The notes below the pieces were generated by a model, which worked only from the letters and a program-made list of their open reading frames with translations, was not told the origin of the DNA and ran no database searches. Of a stretch of DNA of 64,000 nucleotides, positions 38,833-48,640 are shown piece by piece. Every line of letters starts with the position of its first letter. Positions within the stretch are counted from its first letter, which is position 1. The DNA comes from Xanthomonas sp. NCPPB 1128 (GTDB taxonomy: Bacteria > Pseudomonadota > Gammaproteobacteria > Xanthomonadales > Xanthomonadaceae). The stretch is from assembly GCF_001043115.1 (NCBI RefSeq), contig NZ_LFME01000014.1:1-64000 (forward strand), read 5' to 3'. Position numbers and translations under genes: made by a program.

Positions 38833-40020
38833 TCACGCCTGCCGTGAAGCGGACTCGGCCGCCCAGACGTCGCACGCCGGATCGAACTCGGTCGTCGCCG
38901 CGTGCTCGGACCTCCAACCGAAACCGCAGATCGCCATGACGCTCTGGCGCATCGGGTCCAGGTCCAGCGCCTTGCCGAGATCGACGTCATTGATGGCGGA
39001 GGTGACGAACGCCCCCAATCCCAGCTCGGTGGCCGAGAAGTACAGCGCCTGCGAGATGTGGCCGACGTCCAGGGTCAGCGCGCGATAAGCCTTGGCATGC
39101 TGGCGATACTTCCAGAACGTGCGGGTGAATCGCGGTGCGAGCAGCACCAGCACGTGGGCATCGGCGAACCAGTGCTGCCCGGCCAGCGCCAACCGCGCGA
39201 ATGCATCGATGTCCGGCCCTGGACACGGCAACGGCGCCAACGCGTGATCCACCGGATGGTAGTGGTACAAGCCCGGTTCGATCCCCTCCACCCGGCGCAC
39301 CAGCAGGTAGGCTTCGGTCGGGTGCAATCCGCCAGCCGACGGCACGTTCTTCTTCAGGAACACCGTATCGTCCTGGACCCGCAGCGTCGCCCGCGCCATC
39401 AGTGCGCGCTGCACCATCCGCAGGAACAGCGCATGCGGCAGCGCGCGGGCATCGTCGTAGTTGCGGCAGGTGACGCGACGCGCAAGCATGGCGTCGAAGG
39501 CGCCGTCGTCCAACCGCGGCAGCGGAATCCTGGCGAGGCCGGAACCGACCTCCTGCACCTCGGGTGGCGGCGCGCCCAGCTTGCGGCGCAGGTCGGGGGC
39601 AGACACCATGCCGTTGCGCTCCATCGCGGTCACCCCGTCGATGCCCTGCCAACGGCTGGCCCAGTGCGCCACGGCCGCGGCCGGCCACCAATGCGCGGAC
39701 CGCAACGCCTCGTCGCGTTCGCGAAACGCGGCAGAACGCGCGTCGTCGCCGATCAGCAGGCCGCGATCGAGCGCCCGCTCGATCGCGGCGTCCGCATGGC
39801 CGGCCAGGTGCGCGCGCTCGACCCATTCCGTGGGACTGACCTGGCCAAGCAACGGCAGGTCGGCCACGTCCAGTTCGAGCTCACTGTCCAGGTGCGGCGC
39901 CAACGCGACCCACGCACGCTCGCGGCGCAGCCCGGCACCGCCACGGAGCAGGCTGGCCAGGTCGAACGCCACGCGTTCCCGCGCCTCGACGAACAGCACG
40001 GCACAGCGCCTCAGACGCAT
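38833..40020 (-). CDS. SagB-type FMN dehydrogenase, putative peptide-maturation enzyme
   Basis: 395 residues from the ATG at 40020 (GAGGGG upstream). The C-terminal half (about 170-390) is a nitroreductase/SagB-ThcOx domain: RRVTCRNYDD (181-190), PSAGGLHPTEAYLL (227-240), GLYHYHP (250-256), and a late LGLGAFVTSAIND. SagB-type enzymes oxidise azoline rings to azoles in RiPP biosynthesis. The N-terminal half (1-165) has no recognised fold and may bind the peptide. It is divergent from the short NHLP-like peptide gene. I recall a TIGRFAM family of xanthomonad 'putative peptide maturation dehydrogenase' that fits. No YcaO partner is in view. Confidence 0.8.
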   Translation of the reverse strand: MRLRRCAVLFVEARERVAFDLASLLRGGAGLRRERAWVALAPHLDSELELDVADLPLLGQVSPTEWVERAHLAGHADAAIERALDRGLLIGDDARSAAFRERDEALRSAHWWPAAAVAHWASRWQGIDGVTAMERNGMVSAPDLRRKLGAPPPEVQEVGSGLARIPLPRLDDGAFDAMLARRVTCRNYDDARALPHALFLRMVQRALMARATLRVQDDTVFLKKNVPSAGGLHPTEAYLLVRRVEGIEPGLYHYHPVDHALAPLPCPGPDIDAFARLALAGQHWFADAHVLVLLAPRFTRTFWKYRQHAKAYRALTLDVGHISQALYFSATELGLGAFVTSAINDVDLGKALDLDPMRQSVMAICGFGWRSEHAATTEFDPACDVWAAESASRQA

Positions 40021-40193
40021 GGACCCCTCGTTTCCGTGGTGCGGGAGCACTGCATCGATTGGCCACATTGGAGAGATGCCGGGCTGCTAGGATACCGCCG
40101 CGGCCCCGGTCGTTCCTGCGATCGGCCGTGGCAACCGCACCTCCGCCATGCGTGCAGCGCATGTCCACCGCTATCGAAACAGGGGACCACATC

Positions 40194-40517
40194 ATGACCG
40201 ACCAGCCGCAGGGGCATCCGCCCTTCGATCTCGCCACTGCCCAGCAATTGCTCACGCTTCTGTCCACCGACGACGCCTTCCGCGCGCTGTTCGCGCAGGA
40301 TCCGGGTGCGGCGCTGCGCAGCCTCGGCCTCTCCGAGCAACGCGCCGCCGCCGCGCTGGAGGAGCCGACCTGCCTGTGCACCTCTGACCTGGCGACCAAG
40401 GAAGAAATCCAGGAAGCCCTGGAATTGCTGCTGGCCTACCTCACCGCCGAGGGTACGCACACGGTCGTTCACTGTTTCGAAGCGGGTTCCGTCGTCGCCA
40501 GCCTGACTGCCAAATAG
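40194..40517 (+). CDS. NHLP-like RiPP precursor peptide
   Basis: 107 residues from the ATG at 40194 (AGGGGA eight bases upstream). An in-frame ATG at 40161 adds eleven residues but has no ribosome site. Residues 13-48 (LATAQQLLTLLSTDDAFRAL, then FAQDPGAALRSLGL) resemble the nitrile-hydratase-alpha-like leader of NHLP precursors. They are followed by Cys60, Cys62, an acidic helix (69-84) and a Ser/Thr/Cys-containing tail (TVVHCFEAGSVVASLTAK). The position between a SagB-type enzyme and a cyclase protein matches the 'putative modified peptide' set described for xanthomonads (from memory). The core boundary is not evident. Confidence 0.72.
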   Translation: MTDQPQGHPPFDLATAQQLLTLLSTDDAFRALFAQDPGAALRSLGLSEQRAAAALEEPTCLCTSDLATKEEIQEALELLLAYLTAEGTHTVVHCFEAGSVVASLTAK

Positions 40518-43096
40518 GTCGGCAATGCTTGCCCCGCCCAGGCGCGACGGAAGGTCTCCGCCTTCTGCCGCGCCTGGTCGGGCTGGCCCAGGCTGGCCAG
40601 AATCTCCGTGGTACTCAGCACCGCCAGGTTCGCGTCGGCGACATTCATCGATTGCAGCACCAGTCCGCCGGTCGGCTCGATGTACGCCAGGCCGCGGCGC
40701 GCGACCAGCCAGTCGTTTTCGGCCAATGCCTGCTTCTTCTCGCCGGTTGCGAGCAAGGCGTCGCGCAGGCTGACGTGGAGCTGATACGGCTCCCTGCCAT
40801 CGATCTGTTCGCGTAGCAGGGCGACCGCACCCGCGGGCTTTCCGCTGTCGATGAGCTGTTGCGCCCGCAGCAGGGACAACAACTTGGTCATCGGCGGGAA
40901 ACCGGACTGCGCAACCAGCGAGGCGAGCTGCGCCGCATGCACGTCGTACAGCGCTGGGTCGCCGCTGCGCTGCGCCAGGCGGATGGCCGACATCGCCACG
41001 ATGACCAGATCGTCGCGATCGCCGGCGTCGCCGTGGACGGCCTGCTGCAACGCTTCGTCGGCGATCCGCGCCAGCGCTCGCCTGTCCACCGTCCGTGGAT
41101 CGATGACGAACGCGACTGCTTGCTGCGCGATCTGCAAGGGATACCGGATCACCGGCTCTGCCTCCGCCGACGCCGCCACGGCCGCCTGCGCGGCAGCGGC
41201 TGCGTCGCGCAAACGGCCTTGGTCCAGCGGAATGGAGATCTGTTCGAAGTGGTCGGTCAGAGCCGCCCCCGACGCCGCCAGTGACGCCATGATGCTGTCT
41301 GCCGCCGCGTAGTCCTTCATCGCCGCGAACGCGGCAGCATGGCGTCGGGTCGCCGGATAGCCGCCGAGTTCCTCGGCCTGCTTGAAGGCATTGAGCGCGT
41401 CGCCGTACCGGCCCTGCGCCAGGTAGATGCGGCCCTGCAGTTCCACTGCCACGTCGCGCAGCGGATTCTGTGGCACCGCGAACTTCTGCACGCTGTGCGC
41501 GGCCGATGCGTAGTTGCCCTCGGTGAATTCGTCCCAGGCGAACTGCGCCGCGCCGGCGTAGTAGTCCGGATACAGTTCCGACAGCATCTTCCACTTCTGC
41601 TTCGCCTGCCGCCACGGGTGCGGGCCGAGTTCGCTCGCCCATGCATCCAGGTACAGCGCATCACGTTCGGAAAGATGGTCGCGCAAGGCCATGGCCTTGG
41701 CCAGGTACTGCATTGCCGCGCGATTGTTGGCGGTGGAGATCTCGACCCGCATCGATCCCATGTAGGCGAGTGCGAAATCCTTGTCGATCTCGGCCGCCTT
41801 GGCGAAGTACTGATCGGCGGTCTGGAAGTCGCGCCGGGTGAAGTACTTCACCGCGATCGCGTAGGCCTTCAGGGCGTCCAGGCTGCTGGTGGTCACGCTC
41901 GGCAGCGGCGGCGAATTCTTCCTGATGATCTCCTCGCCTTCGCCCAACTGCTCGCGCAGCGATGCGGTCACCGCATCGATCGAGGCCAGCACCGAGCCGG
42001 CCCCGCGGCCGTCGCGGGACTCGGCATAGACAGTCGCCTGCGTCTTTGGATCGACCACCTCCGCGCTCACCCGCACCCGCCCGCCGACCTCCGAGACCGT
42101 GGCGAGCAGCACGGCGCGTGCGCCATCGCGCTGCGCGATCTCCGAGGCGGTGGCGCGATCCAACGGCGTGTGCTCCGGATCGCGACGCATCCGCGTCAGC
42201 GTGTCACGCACCTTCAGATCGCTGAGCACGTTGACGTAGCGCGACTGCTCCAGGCTGATGCGGAAGGCCTGCTGCAGCGAGTCGTCCAGGGCTACGTCGC
42301 CAGTGAGATTGCGCAAATCCCCCACCACCACCCAGTCGCGTTCGGCGAAGGCGATGGCCGGCTGCGGACGGGTGACGAACCAGGCGCCGAGCGCGAACGC
42401 GGCGATCAGCGCCGCTTCCGCCGCCAGCGCCGCCGGCCGGCGCCACAGCGGGATGTCGCGCCAGGCCTTGGGCGTGGGCTTGGGCGCGCGCAGCGGGGTG
42501 TGGCCGATCTCGCCGACTTCGTAGATCTCCAGCGGGGTCGGCACGCCCTTGAAGCGCCAGCGACCGTGCGATTTCCACAGCAGGCGCTCGCCGCGCTCGC
42601 CCAGCTCGCGCGCGGCGCGGTGGGTCAGCGACTCGGCCACCGCCGAGAGCAGGATCTGCCCGGGCCGGGCCAGGGTCATCAGCCGCGCCGCGGTCGGCTT
42701 GGCCAGGCCTTCCACCTCCAGCGGCTTGGCACCCACCTGCACGGCGGCGTCGCTGTTGCGCCAGGTCAGCACCTCGCCCACGTGCAGGCCGGCGCGCACC
42801 TTCAGGTCGAGCTTGCGCTGCGCGCCCAGGTCGTGCAGGCCGCGGCTGTAGTCCAGGGCGAAGCCAAGGCCGTCGATCGGCCGTTCGAACAGCAGCAGCA
42901 GGCCGTCGGAGCGGTCGATCAGGCGCCCGCGCCAACGCTGCTGCAGCTCCAGCACCAGCGAGTCGTGACGCTTGAACAACTCGGCCGCATTGGCGTCGCC
43001 GAGCTTTTCCACCAGCGCCACCGAGTCGCACAGGTCGGTCAGCAGCAGGGTCCGCAGCTGCGGGACCTCGGGCGGCGGTGCGGGGGCGTCGGTCAT
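40469..43096 (-). CDS. class III cyclase-TPR protein, 'peptide modification system cyclase'
   Basis: 875 residues. An N-terminal class III nucleotidyl cyclase domain spans residues 10-190, with metal Asp21 (LLTDLCDS) and Asp64 (DRSDGLLLLF), HVGEV, and Arg138 in AKPTAARLM; the usual Asn four residues before that Arg is Pro134. One membrane span lies at about 222-242 (AALAAEAALIAAFALGAWFV). A periplasm-facing or cytoplasmic FlgO/TolB-like and TPR region fills 245-870. It resembles the guanylate cyclase XC_0250 of X. campestris, whose neighbour binds cGMP. The 3' end overlaps the peptide gene by 49 bases, convergently. It lies 27 bases after the GGDEF gene. Confidence 0.82.
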   Translation of the reverse strand: MTDAPAPPPEVPQLRTLLLTDLCDSVALVEKLGDANAAELFKRHDSLVLELQQRWRGRLIDRSDGLLLLFERPIDGLGFALDYSRGLHDLGAQRKLDLKVRAGLHVGEVLTWRNSDAAVQVGAKPLEVEGLAKPTAARLMTLARPGQILLSAVAESLTHRAARELGERGERLLWKSHGRWRFKGVPTPLEIYEVGEIGHTPLRAPKPTPKAWRDIPLWRRPAALAAEAALIAAFALGAWFVTRPQPAIAFAERDWVVVGDLRNLTGDVALDDSLQQAFRISLEQSRYVNVLSDLKVRDTLTRMRRDPEHTPLDRATASEIAQRDGARAVLLATVSEVGGRVRVSAEVVDPKTQATVYAESRDGRGAGSVLASIDAVTASLREQLGEGEEIIRKNSPPLPSVTTSSLDALKAYAIAVKYFTRRDFQTADQYFAKAAEIDKDFALAYMGSMRVEISTANNRAAMQYLAKAMALRDHLSERDALYLDAWASELGPHPWRQAKQKWKMLSELYPDYYAGAAQFAWDEFTEGNYASAAHSVQKFAVPQNPLRDVAVELQGRIYLAQGRYGDALNAFKQAEELGGYPATRRHAAAFAAMKDYAAADSIMASLAASGAALTDHFEQISIPLDQGRLRDAAAAAQAAVAASAEAEPVIRYPLQIAQQAVAFVIDPRTVDRRALARIADEALQQAVHGDAGDRDDLVIVAMSAIRLAQRSGDPALYDVHAAQLASLVAQSGFPPMTKLLSLLRAQQLIDSGKPAGAVALLREQIDGREPYQLHVSLRDALLATGEKKQALAENDWLVARRGLAYIEPTGGLVLQSMNVADANLAVLSTTEILASLGQPDQARQKAETFRRAWAGQALPTYLAVRLATTEPASKQ

Positions 43097-43123
43097 GGCG
43101 GCGGCTCGCGGGGGCGTGATGGC

Positions 43124-44170
43124 TCAGCAGGGCGCGGAGGCGAGGTCGTGCCAGTACAACCGGTTGCCGCCCTGGCGCTTGGCCTCGTACAGCGCCGCAT
43201 CGGCGTTGGCGTACCAGTCGTTCCAGTCCGAATGCGGATCGACCCGGCTGATGCCGATGCTGACCGGGCAGATGTGCGGCGCCGGGTGCGGCACGCCCAG
43301 CAGGTTCTGCACGGTGGCGAGCACGAACTCGCCGATCCGGCGCAGGTCCTCGACGTTGCCGGCGGCCACCAGCAGGCAGAACTCGTCACCGCCCAGGCGA
43401 CAGGCGATGTCGTCGGGCCCGGCCACCGAGCGCAGGATGTTGGCGACGTTCTGCAGCACGCGGTCGCCGACCAGATGGCCGTGGGCGTCGTTGATGTGCT
43501 TGAAGCGATCGCAGTCGATCAGCAGCAGGCCTGGGCCGGGTGAGCGGCCGTCGCGGCGGCACTCCTGCAGGCGCAGGATCAGTCCGCGGCGGTTGTGCAG
43601 GCCGGTGAGTTCGTCGGTGCGCACCAGCTCTTCGGTCTGGGTGAGCTGGTGGGTGGTGGCGTAGAGGTTGTCCAGCGCCGCTTCCAGGTCGCGGTTGCGC
43701 CGGCGCAGCTGGCGGATCAGGGTCTGCTCGTTCATCACCACGCGCATGATGGTGCGGCGCAGGAAGTAGGCGACCACGCCCGGGTCGCGCTCGACCAGGC
43801 GCTGGAAGTCGTCGTGGTCCAGTTCCACCAGCGCGCCGTCGCTGGCGGCGAGCGCGTCGGCGCTGCGCATGTGGTTGCCGATCAGCAGGCCCAGCTCGCC
43901 GAAGAACTCGCCGTGGCCCAGGTGCTTCACCACCAGGTCCTCGCCGAAATCCAGATCGATCACGCCGCTGGTGATCACGAACATGGCGCTGCCGCCATCG
44001 CCGCGGCGGAACAGCACGTCGCCGGCGCGCACCGTACGGGCGCGGCCGAATTCGGAGAACAGGCGCAGTTCCGCAGCGGTCAGCACCGCCAGCTCGTTCG
44101 GCTTCGGAGCGACCGCAGCAGCGTTGGAAATTGTGCCGCGTGCGGTGGATGCGGCGCTGTCGCAGCTCAT
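43124..44170 (-). CDS. cNMP-binding GGDEF protein (XC_0249-like diguanylate cyclase)
   Basis: 348 residues. An N-terminal cyclic-nucleotide-binding domain (about 30-145) has the phosphate cassette FGELGLLIGNHMRSADALA. A coiled helix (150-182) links it to a GGDEF domain with an intact RLGGDEF (258-264). The usual upstream RxxD inhibitory site reads GPDD, so feedback inhibition is probably lost. The architecture equals XC_0249, which binds cGMP and makes c-di-GMP in X. campestris (published work, from memory). It is the upstream gene of a pair with the cyclase-TPR gene. GAGGGG precedes the ATG at 44170. Confidence 0.9.
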   Translation of the reverse strand: MSCDSAASTARGTISNAAAVAPKPNELAVLTAAELRLFSEFGRARTVRAGDVLFRRGDGGSAMFVITSGVIDLDFGEDLVVKHLGHGEFFGELGLLIGNHMRSADALAASDGALVELDHDDFQRLVERDPGVVAYFLRRTIMRVVMNEQTLIRQLRRRNRDLEAALDNLYATTHQLTQTEELVRTDELTGLHNRRGLILRLQECRRDGRSPGPGLLLIDCDRFKHINDAHGHLVGDRVLQNVANILRSVAGPDDIACRLGGDEFCLLVAAGNVEDLRRIGEFVLATVQNLLGVPHPAPHICPVSIGISRVDPHSDWNDWYANADAALYEAKRQGGNRLYWHDLASAPC

Positions 44171-44334
44171 CCGGCCCCCTCATGTGACGTCGCTGGCCCC
44201 TGGCTGGGGAGCATAGCACCTACACGTGGCGCTCACGATACGTTTCACAGCCGATCTCGCCCCTTCAAGAGACACGACGGCCAGCTGTCGCACGCGGTAG
44301 ACACCGTCCCCGCCTTCGCCAAAAGCGCGCGTAA

Positions 44335-44362
44335 AAAAAAGCCCGGGCTAACCCGGGCTTCC
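44335..44362 (-). terminator. Rho-independent terminator of aceA
   Basis: On the minus strand, the stem GCCCGGG(TTA)GCCCGGGC is followed by eight T. It lies 45 bases after the isocitrate lyase stop. Confidence 0.93.
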
Positions 44363-44407
44363 CACCTCCTGCCAGGGAGGGGCGAGTCGTGAGCGTCTGG
44401 TTGCAGG

Positions 44408-45703
<1,296 letters not shown>

Positions 45704-45810
45704 CTGGCGTTCTCCTCGAAATGGATGCAGCGATGAAACGGTGGGGGTATTCCGGATAGAGAGAGCTTGAAAGGCTCGTCAGGGGTCGGACGCAGGGACC
45801 TCGCTTTCAC

Positions 45811-45842
45811 GATTCCCCATTCCCGAATCCCCACTCCCGGCT
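45811..45842. repeat. short GATTCCCC/AATCCCC repeat after aceB
   Basis: GATTCCCCATTCCCGAATCC and following bases abut the aceB stop codon. They are related to the stretch abutting the pobA stop at 20250-20280. Confidence 0.65.
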
Positions 45843-47486
45843 TCAATCAATCAACTGATAGGCCGGCAAGGTCAGGAAATCGGCCAGTTCTTCGTCGCGG
45901 GTCAGCTTGTCGAGCAAGGCGATGGCCTCGTCCACCCGCGCCCCGCCCGGCAGCAGCGCGCGCTCGCCCAGCCGCGCCGGCAACTGCCGCAGGCAGGCGT
46001 CGAACAGGGCGAAGTCGATGGCGGTGCCGTCGTCCAGGTGCAGGCCGCCCACGTGCAGCCACTGCCACAACTGGCTGCGGCTGATCTCGGCGGTGGCGGC
46101 GTCCTCCATCAGGTGGTGGATCGGCACGCAGCCATTACCGTCCAGCCACGCCGCCAGGTAGCGCACGCACACTTCGATATTGCCCTCGAAGCCGGCGCGG
46201 GTGATGGTGCCGGTGGACGGGGCGATCAGCGTGTCGCGGTCGGCCTGCACGTCCTCGCGGCGCACCGCATGCTGGTTCGGCGAGCGCATGTGCTCGTCGA
46301 ACACCGCACGGGCGATCGGGATCAGCGCCGGGTGCGCCACCCAGGTGCCGTCGTGGCCGGCGGTGACTTCGCGCAGCTTGTCCGCGCGCACCCGCGCCAT
46401 CGCCTGCTCGTTGGCCGCCTCGTCGTGGCCGATCGGGATCTGCGCGGCCATGCCGCCCATCGCATGCGCGCCGCGGCGGTGGCAGGTGCGGATCAGCAGT
46501 TCCGAGTACGCCTTCAGGAACGGCTGGGTCATGGTCACCTGGCCGCGCTCGGGCAGCACCCGGTCCGGATGCCGGCGGAAGGTCTTCAGGTAGGAAAAGA
46601 TGTAGTCCCAGCGACCGCAGTTCAGGCCGACGATGCGGCCGCGCAGCGCGTGCAGGATCTCGTCCATCTCGAACACCGCCGGCAGCGTCTCGATCAGCAC
46701 GGTGACCTTGATCTGGCCCTGCGGCAGGCCCAGCATGTCCTCGATGTGGGCCAGCGCGGTCTCCCACAGCGCCGCTTCCTCCATCGACTGCAGCTTGGGC
46801 AGGTACAGATAGGGGCCGCGGTCCTTGGCCTGCAGCGCGCGGCCGTTGTGGAAGGCGAACAGCGCCGCGTCGAACAGGCCGCCGGCCAGCGGCTGGCCGT
46901 CGACCAGCACGTGCTTCTCGTCCAGATGCCAGCCGCGCGGACGCACGATCAGCACCGCCTGTTCCTCGTAGGGACGCAGCGCGTAGCGCTTGCCCGGGCT
47001 GCCGTCGCGCGCGGCCGGCGCGGTGAAGGTCAGCGTCCCGGCCACCGCCTCGGCCAGCGCACGCTGGCCGGCGACCAGGTTGCGCCAGGTCGGCGCGGTC
47101 GAGTCCTCGAAGTCGGCCATGTACACCTTGGCGCCGGAGTTCAGCGCGTTGATGACCATCTTCGGATCGGTCGGGCCGGTGATCTCGACGCGGCGGTCCT
47201 GCAGGGCCTCGGGCAGCGGCGCCACCTGCCAGTCGCCCTCGCGGATCGCGCCGGTGTCGGTGCGGAAGTCCGGCAGGCCGCCGGCGTCGAAGAACGCCTG
47301 GCGCTCGCGCCGCGCCGCCAGCCGCGCCTGGCGCTCCGGCTCGATCGCCCGGTGCAGCGACACCAGCAGAGCCAGCAGCGGCGGCGGCAGCAGGGCGTCC
47401 TGGCCGGCCAGCGAGGCGGTCAGGGCGATGCCCGGCGTGGAGCGCGTGGACGGGTCGGGAGCAGCAGCGAAAGCGGGGGCGGACAT
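45843..47486 (-). CDS. aceB: malate synthase A
   Basis: 547 residues. It condenses glyoxylate and acetyl-CoA to malate. Hallmarks are VYMADFEDSTAPTW, LPKLQSMEEAALW, IGLNCGRWDYIFSYLKT-type sequence (VGLNCGRWDYIFSYLKTFR) and GMAAQIPIGHDEAAN. The start at ATG 47486 (MSAPAFAAAPD) has GAGGAA upstream. It is divergent from a LysR gene over a 108-base spacer with a clear palindrome, so LysR control is likely. The gene lies 139 bases before aceA. Confidence 0.96.
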   Translation of the reverse strand: MSAPAFAAAPDPSTRSTPGIALTASLAGQDALLPPPLLALLVSLHRAIEPERQARLAARRERQAFFDAGGLPDFRTDTGAIREGDWQVAPLPEALQDRRVEITGPTDPKMVINALNSGAKVYMADFEDSTAPTWRNLVAGQRALAEAVAGTLTFTAPAARDGSPGKRYALRPYEEQAVLIVRPRGWHLDEKHVLVDGQPLAGGLFDAALFAFHNGRALQAKDRGPYLYLPKLQSMEEAALWETALAHIEDMLGLPQGQIKVTVLIETLPAVFEMDEILHALRGRIVGLNCGRWDYIFSYLKTFRRHPDRVLPERGQVTMTQPFLKAYSELLIRTCHRRGAHAMGGMAAQIPIGHDEAANEQAMARVRADKLREVTAGHDGTWVAHPALIPIARAVFDEHMRSPNQHAVRREDVQADRDTLIAPSTGTITRAGFEGNIEVCVRYLAAWLDGNGCVPIHHLMEDAATAEISRSQLWQWLHVGGLHLDDGTAIDFALFDACLRQLPARLGERALLPGGARVDEAIALLDKLTRDEELADFLTLPAYQLID

Positions 47487-47538
47487 GTGGGGATTCCTCG
47501 ATGTTTCCGGGGCTCCACCGTGCTGCCAGCACATGTAT

Positions 47539-47559
47539 TTGACAAAGCAGTTTTGTCAA
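47539..47559. promoter_or_regulatory. palindromic operator/promoter between aceB and lysR gene
   Basis: TTGACAAA-gcagt-TTTGTCAA (47539-47559) offers a TTGACA minus-35 box on both strands, with an AT-rich TTTATATAAG following on the plus strand. It lies in the only AT-rich part of the spacer. It is a plausible shared site for the LysR protein. Confidence 0.6.
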
Positions 47560-47594
47560 TGCTTTATATAAGTAAGACTTATATCCATCACGTC

Positions 47595-48563
47595 ATGGCC
47601 ACGGGCAGCGCCGCAACCCCGCGATTTCCTTACAAATCCGACCGGCTCAAGCCGCTGCGCGCGTTCTGCCAGACGGTGCGGCTAGGCGCGGTATCGCGGG
47701 CCGCGGAGGCCTTGTTCGTCAGCCAGCCGGCGGTGACCCTGCAGCTGCAGGCGCTGGAACGCGAACTGGGGGTGGTGCTGTTCGAGCGCAGCGGGCGCCG
47801 CCTGGTACCCAGCCGCGAGGGCCAGTTGCTGTACGAGATGGCGCAGCCGCTGGTGGAGAGCCTGGACCGGCTGGAGGCGGACTTCCGCGAGAAGGCGCGC
47901 GGGCTGGACGCCGGCGAACTCAACGTCGCCGCCAACAGTTCCACCATCCTCTATCTGCTGCCGAAGATCGTGGAGGCGTTCCGCGCCCGTCACCCGCAGG
48001 TGCGGCTGACCCTGCACAACGCGATCAGCGCCGACGGCACCGACCTGTTGCGCGAGGATGCGGTGGACCTGGCGGTCGGCTCGATGCTCGACGTGCCGGC
48101 GGACCTCAGCTACGCCCCGGTCTACCGGTTCGAACAGTTGCTGATCGCCCCGCGCGACCACGCGCTGGCCCGCAAGCCCAGGCTGACCCTGGAGGACCTG
48201 TCGCCCTACCCGCTGATCCTGCCACCCCGGCGCCAGGTCACCTATCGCCTGGTCGACCTGGTGTTCCAGCAGGCGCGCGTGCCCTACACCGTGGCGCTGG
48301 AGGTCGGCGGCTGGGAGGTGATCAAACAGTACGTGGCGATGGGCATGGGCGTATCCATCGTCAGTTCGATCTGCCTCACCGACGCCGACCGCGCGCGCCT
48401 GGCCACCCGCGCCCTGGGCGATTACTTCCCGGCGCGCAGCTATGGCGTGGTGGTGCGCAAGGGCAAGTACCTGTCGCCGCAGGCGCGTGCCTTTATCGAA
48501 CTGATCCAGCCGGACCTGTTCACCCCGCGCGGCTACGACGAGAGCGGGCCGTCGGAGCGGTAG
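47595..48563 (+). CDS. LysR-family regulator, divergent from aceB
   Basis: 322 residues from the ATG at 47595; an upstream ATG near 47559 is possible but overlaps the palindrome. N-terminal LysR helix-turn-helix (RLGAVSRAAEALFVSQPAVTLQLQALERELGVVLFER), then the substrate-binding domain (LNVAANSSTILYLLPKIVEAF, VDLAVGSMLDVPADLSY, GMGVSIVSSICLTD). The effector region is CysB-like in layout. The position suggests regulation of the glyoxylate genes. The inducer is unknown. Confidence 0.85.
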   Translation: MATGSAATPRFPYKSDRLKPLRAFCQTVRLGAVSRAAEALFVSQPAVTLQLQALERELGVVLFERSGRRLVPSREGQLLYEMAQPLVESLDRLEADFREKARGLDAGELNVAANSSTILYLLPKIVEAFRARHPQVRLTLHNAISADGTDLLREDAVDLAVGSMLDVPADLSYAPVYRFEQLLIAPRDHALARKPRLTLEDLSPYPLILPPRRQVTYRLVDLVFQQARVPYTVALEVGGWEVIKQYVAMGMGVSIVSSICLTDADRARLATRALGDYFPARSYGVVVRKGKYLSPQARAFIELIQPDLFTPRGYDESGPSER

Positions 48564-48640
48564 CCGCGCCACGGCCACGCGTCAGCGGCGCCCTTGGGCT
48601 CTGCTACCGTGGCGGCACGCCCGCTGCACACAGACCACCC

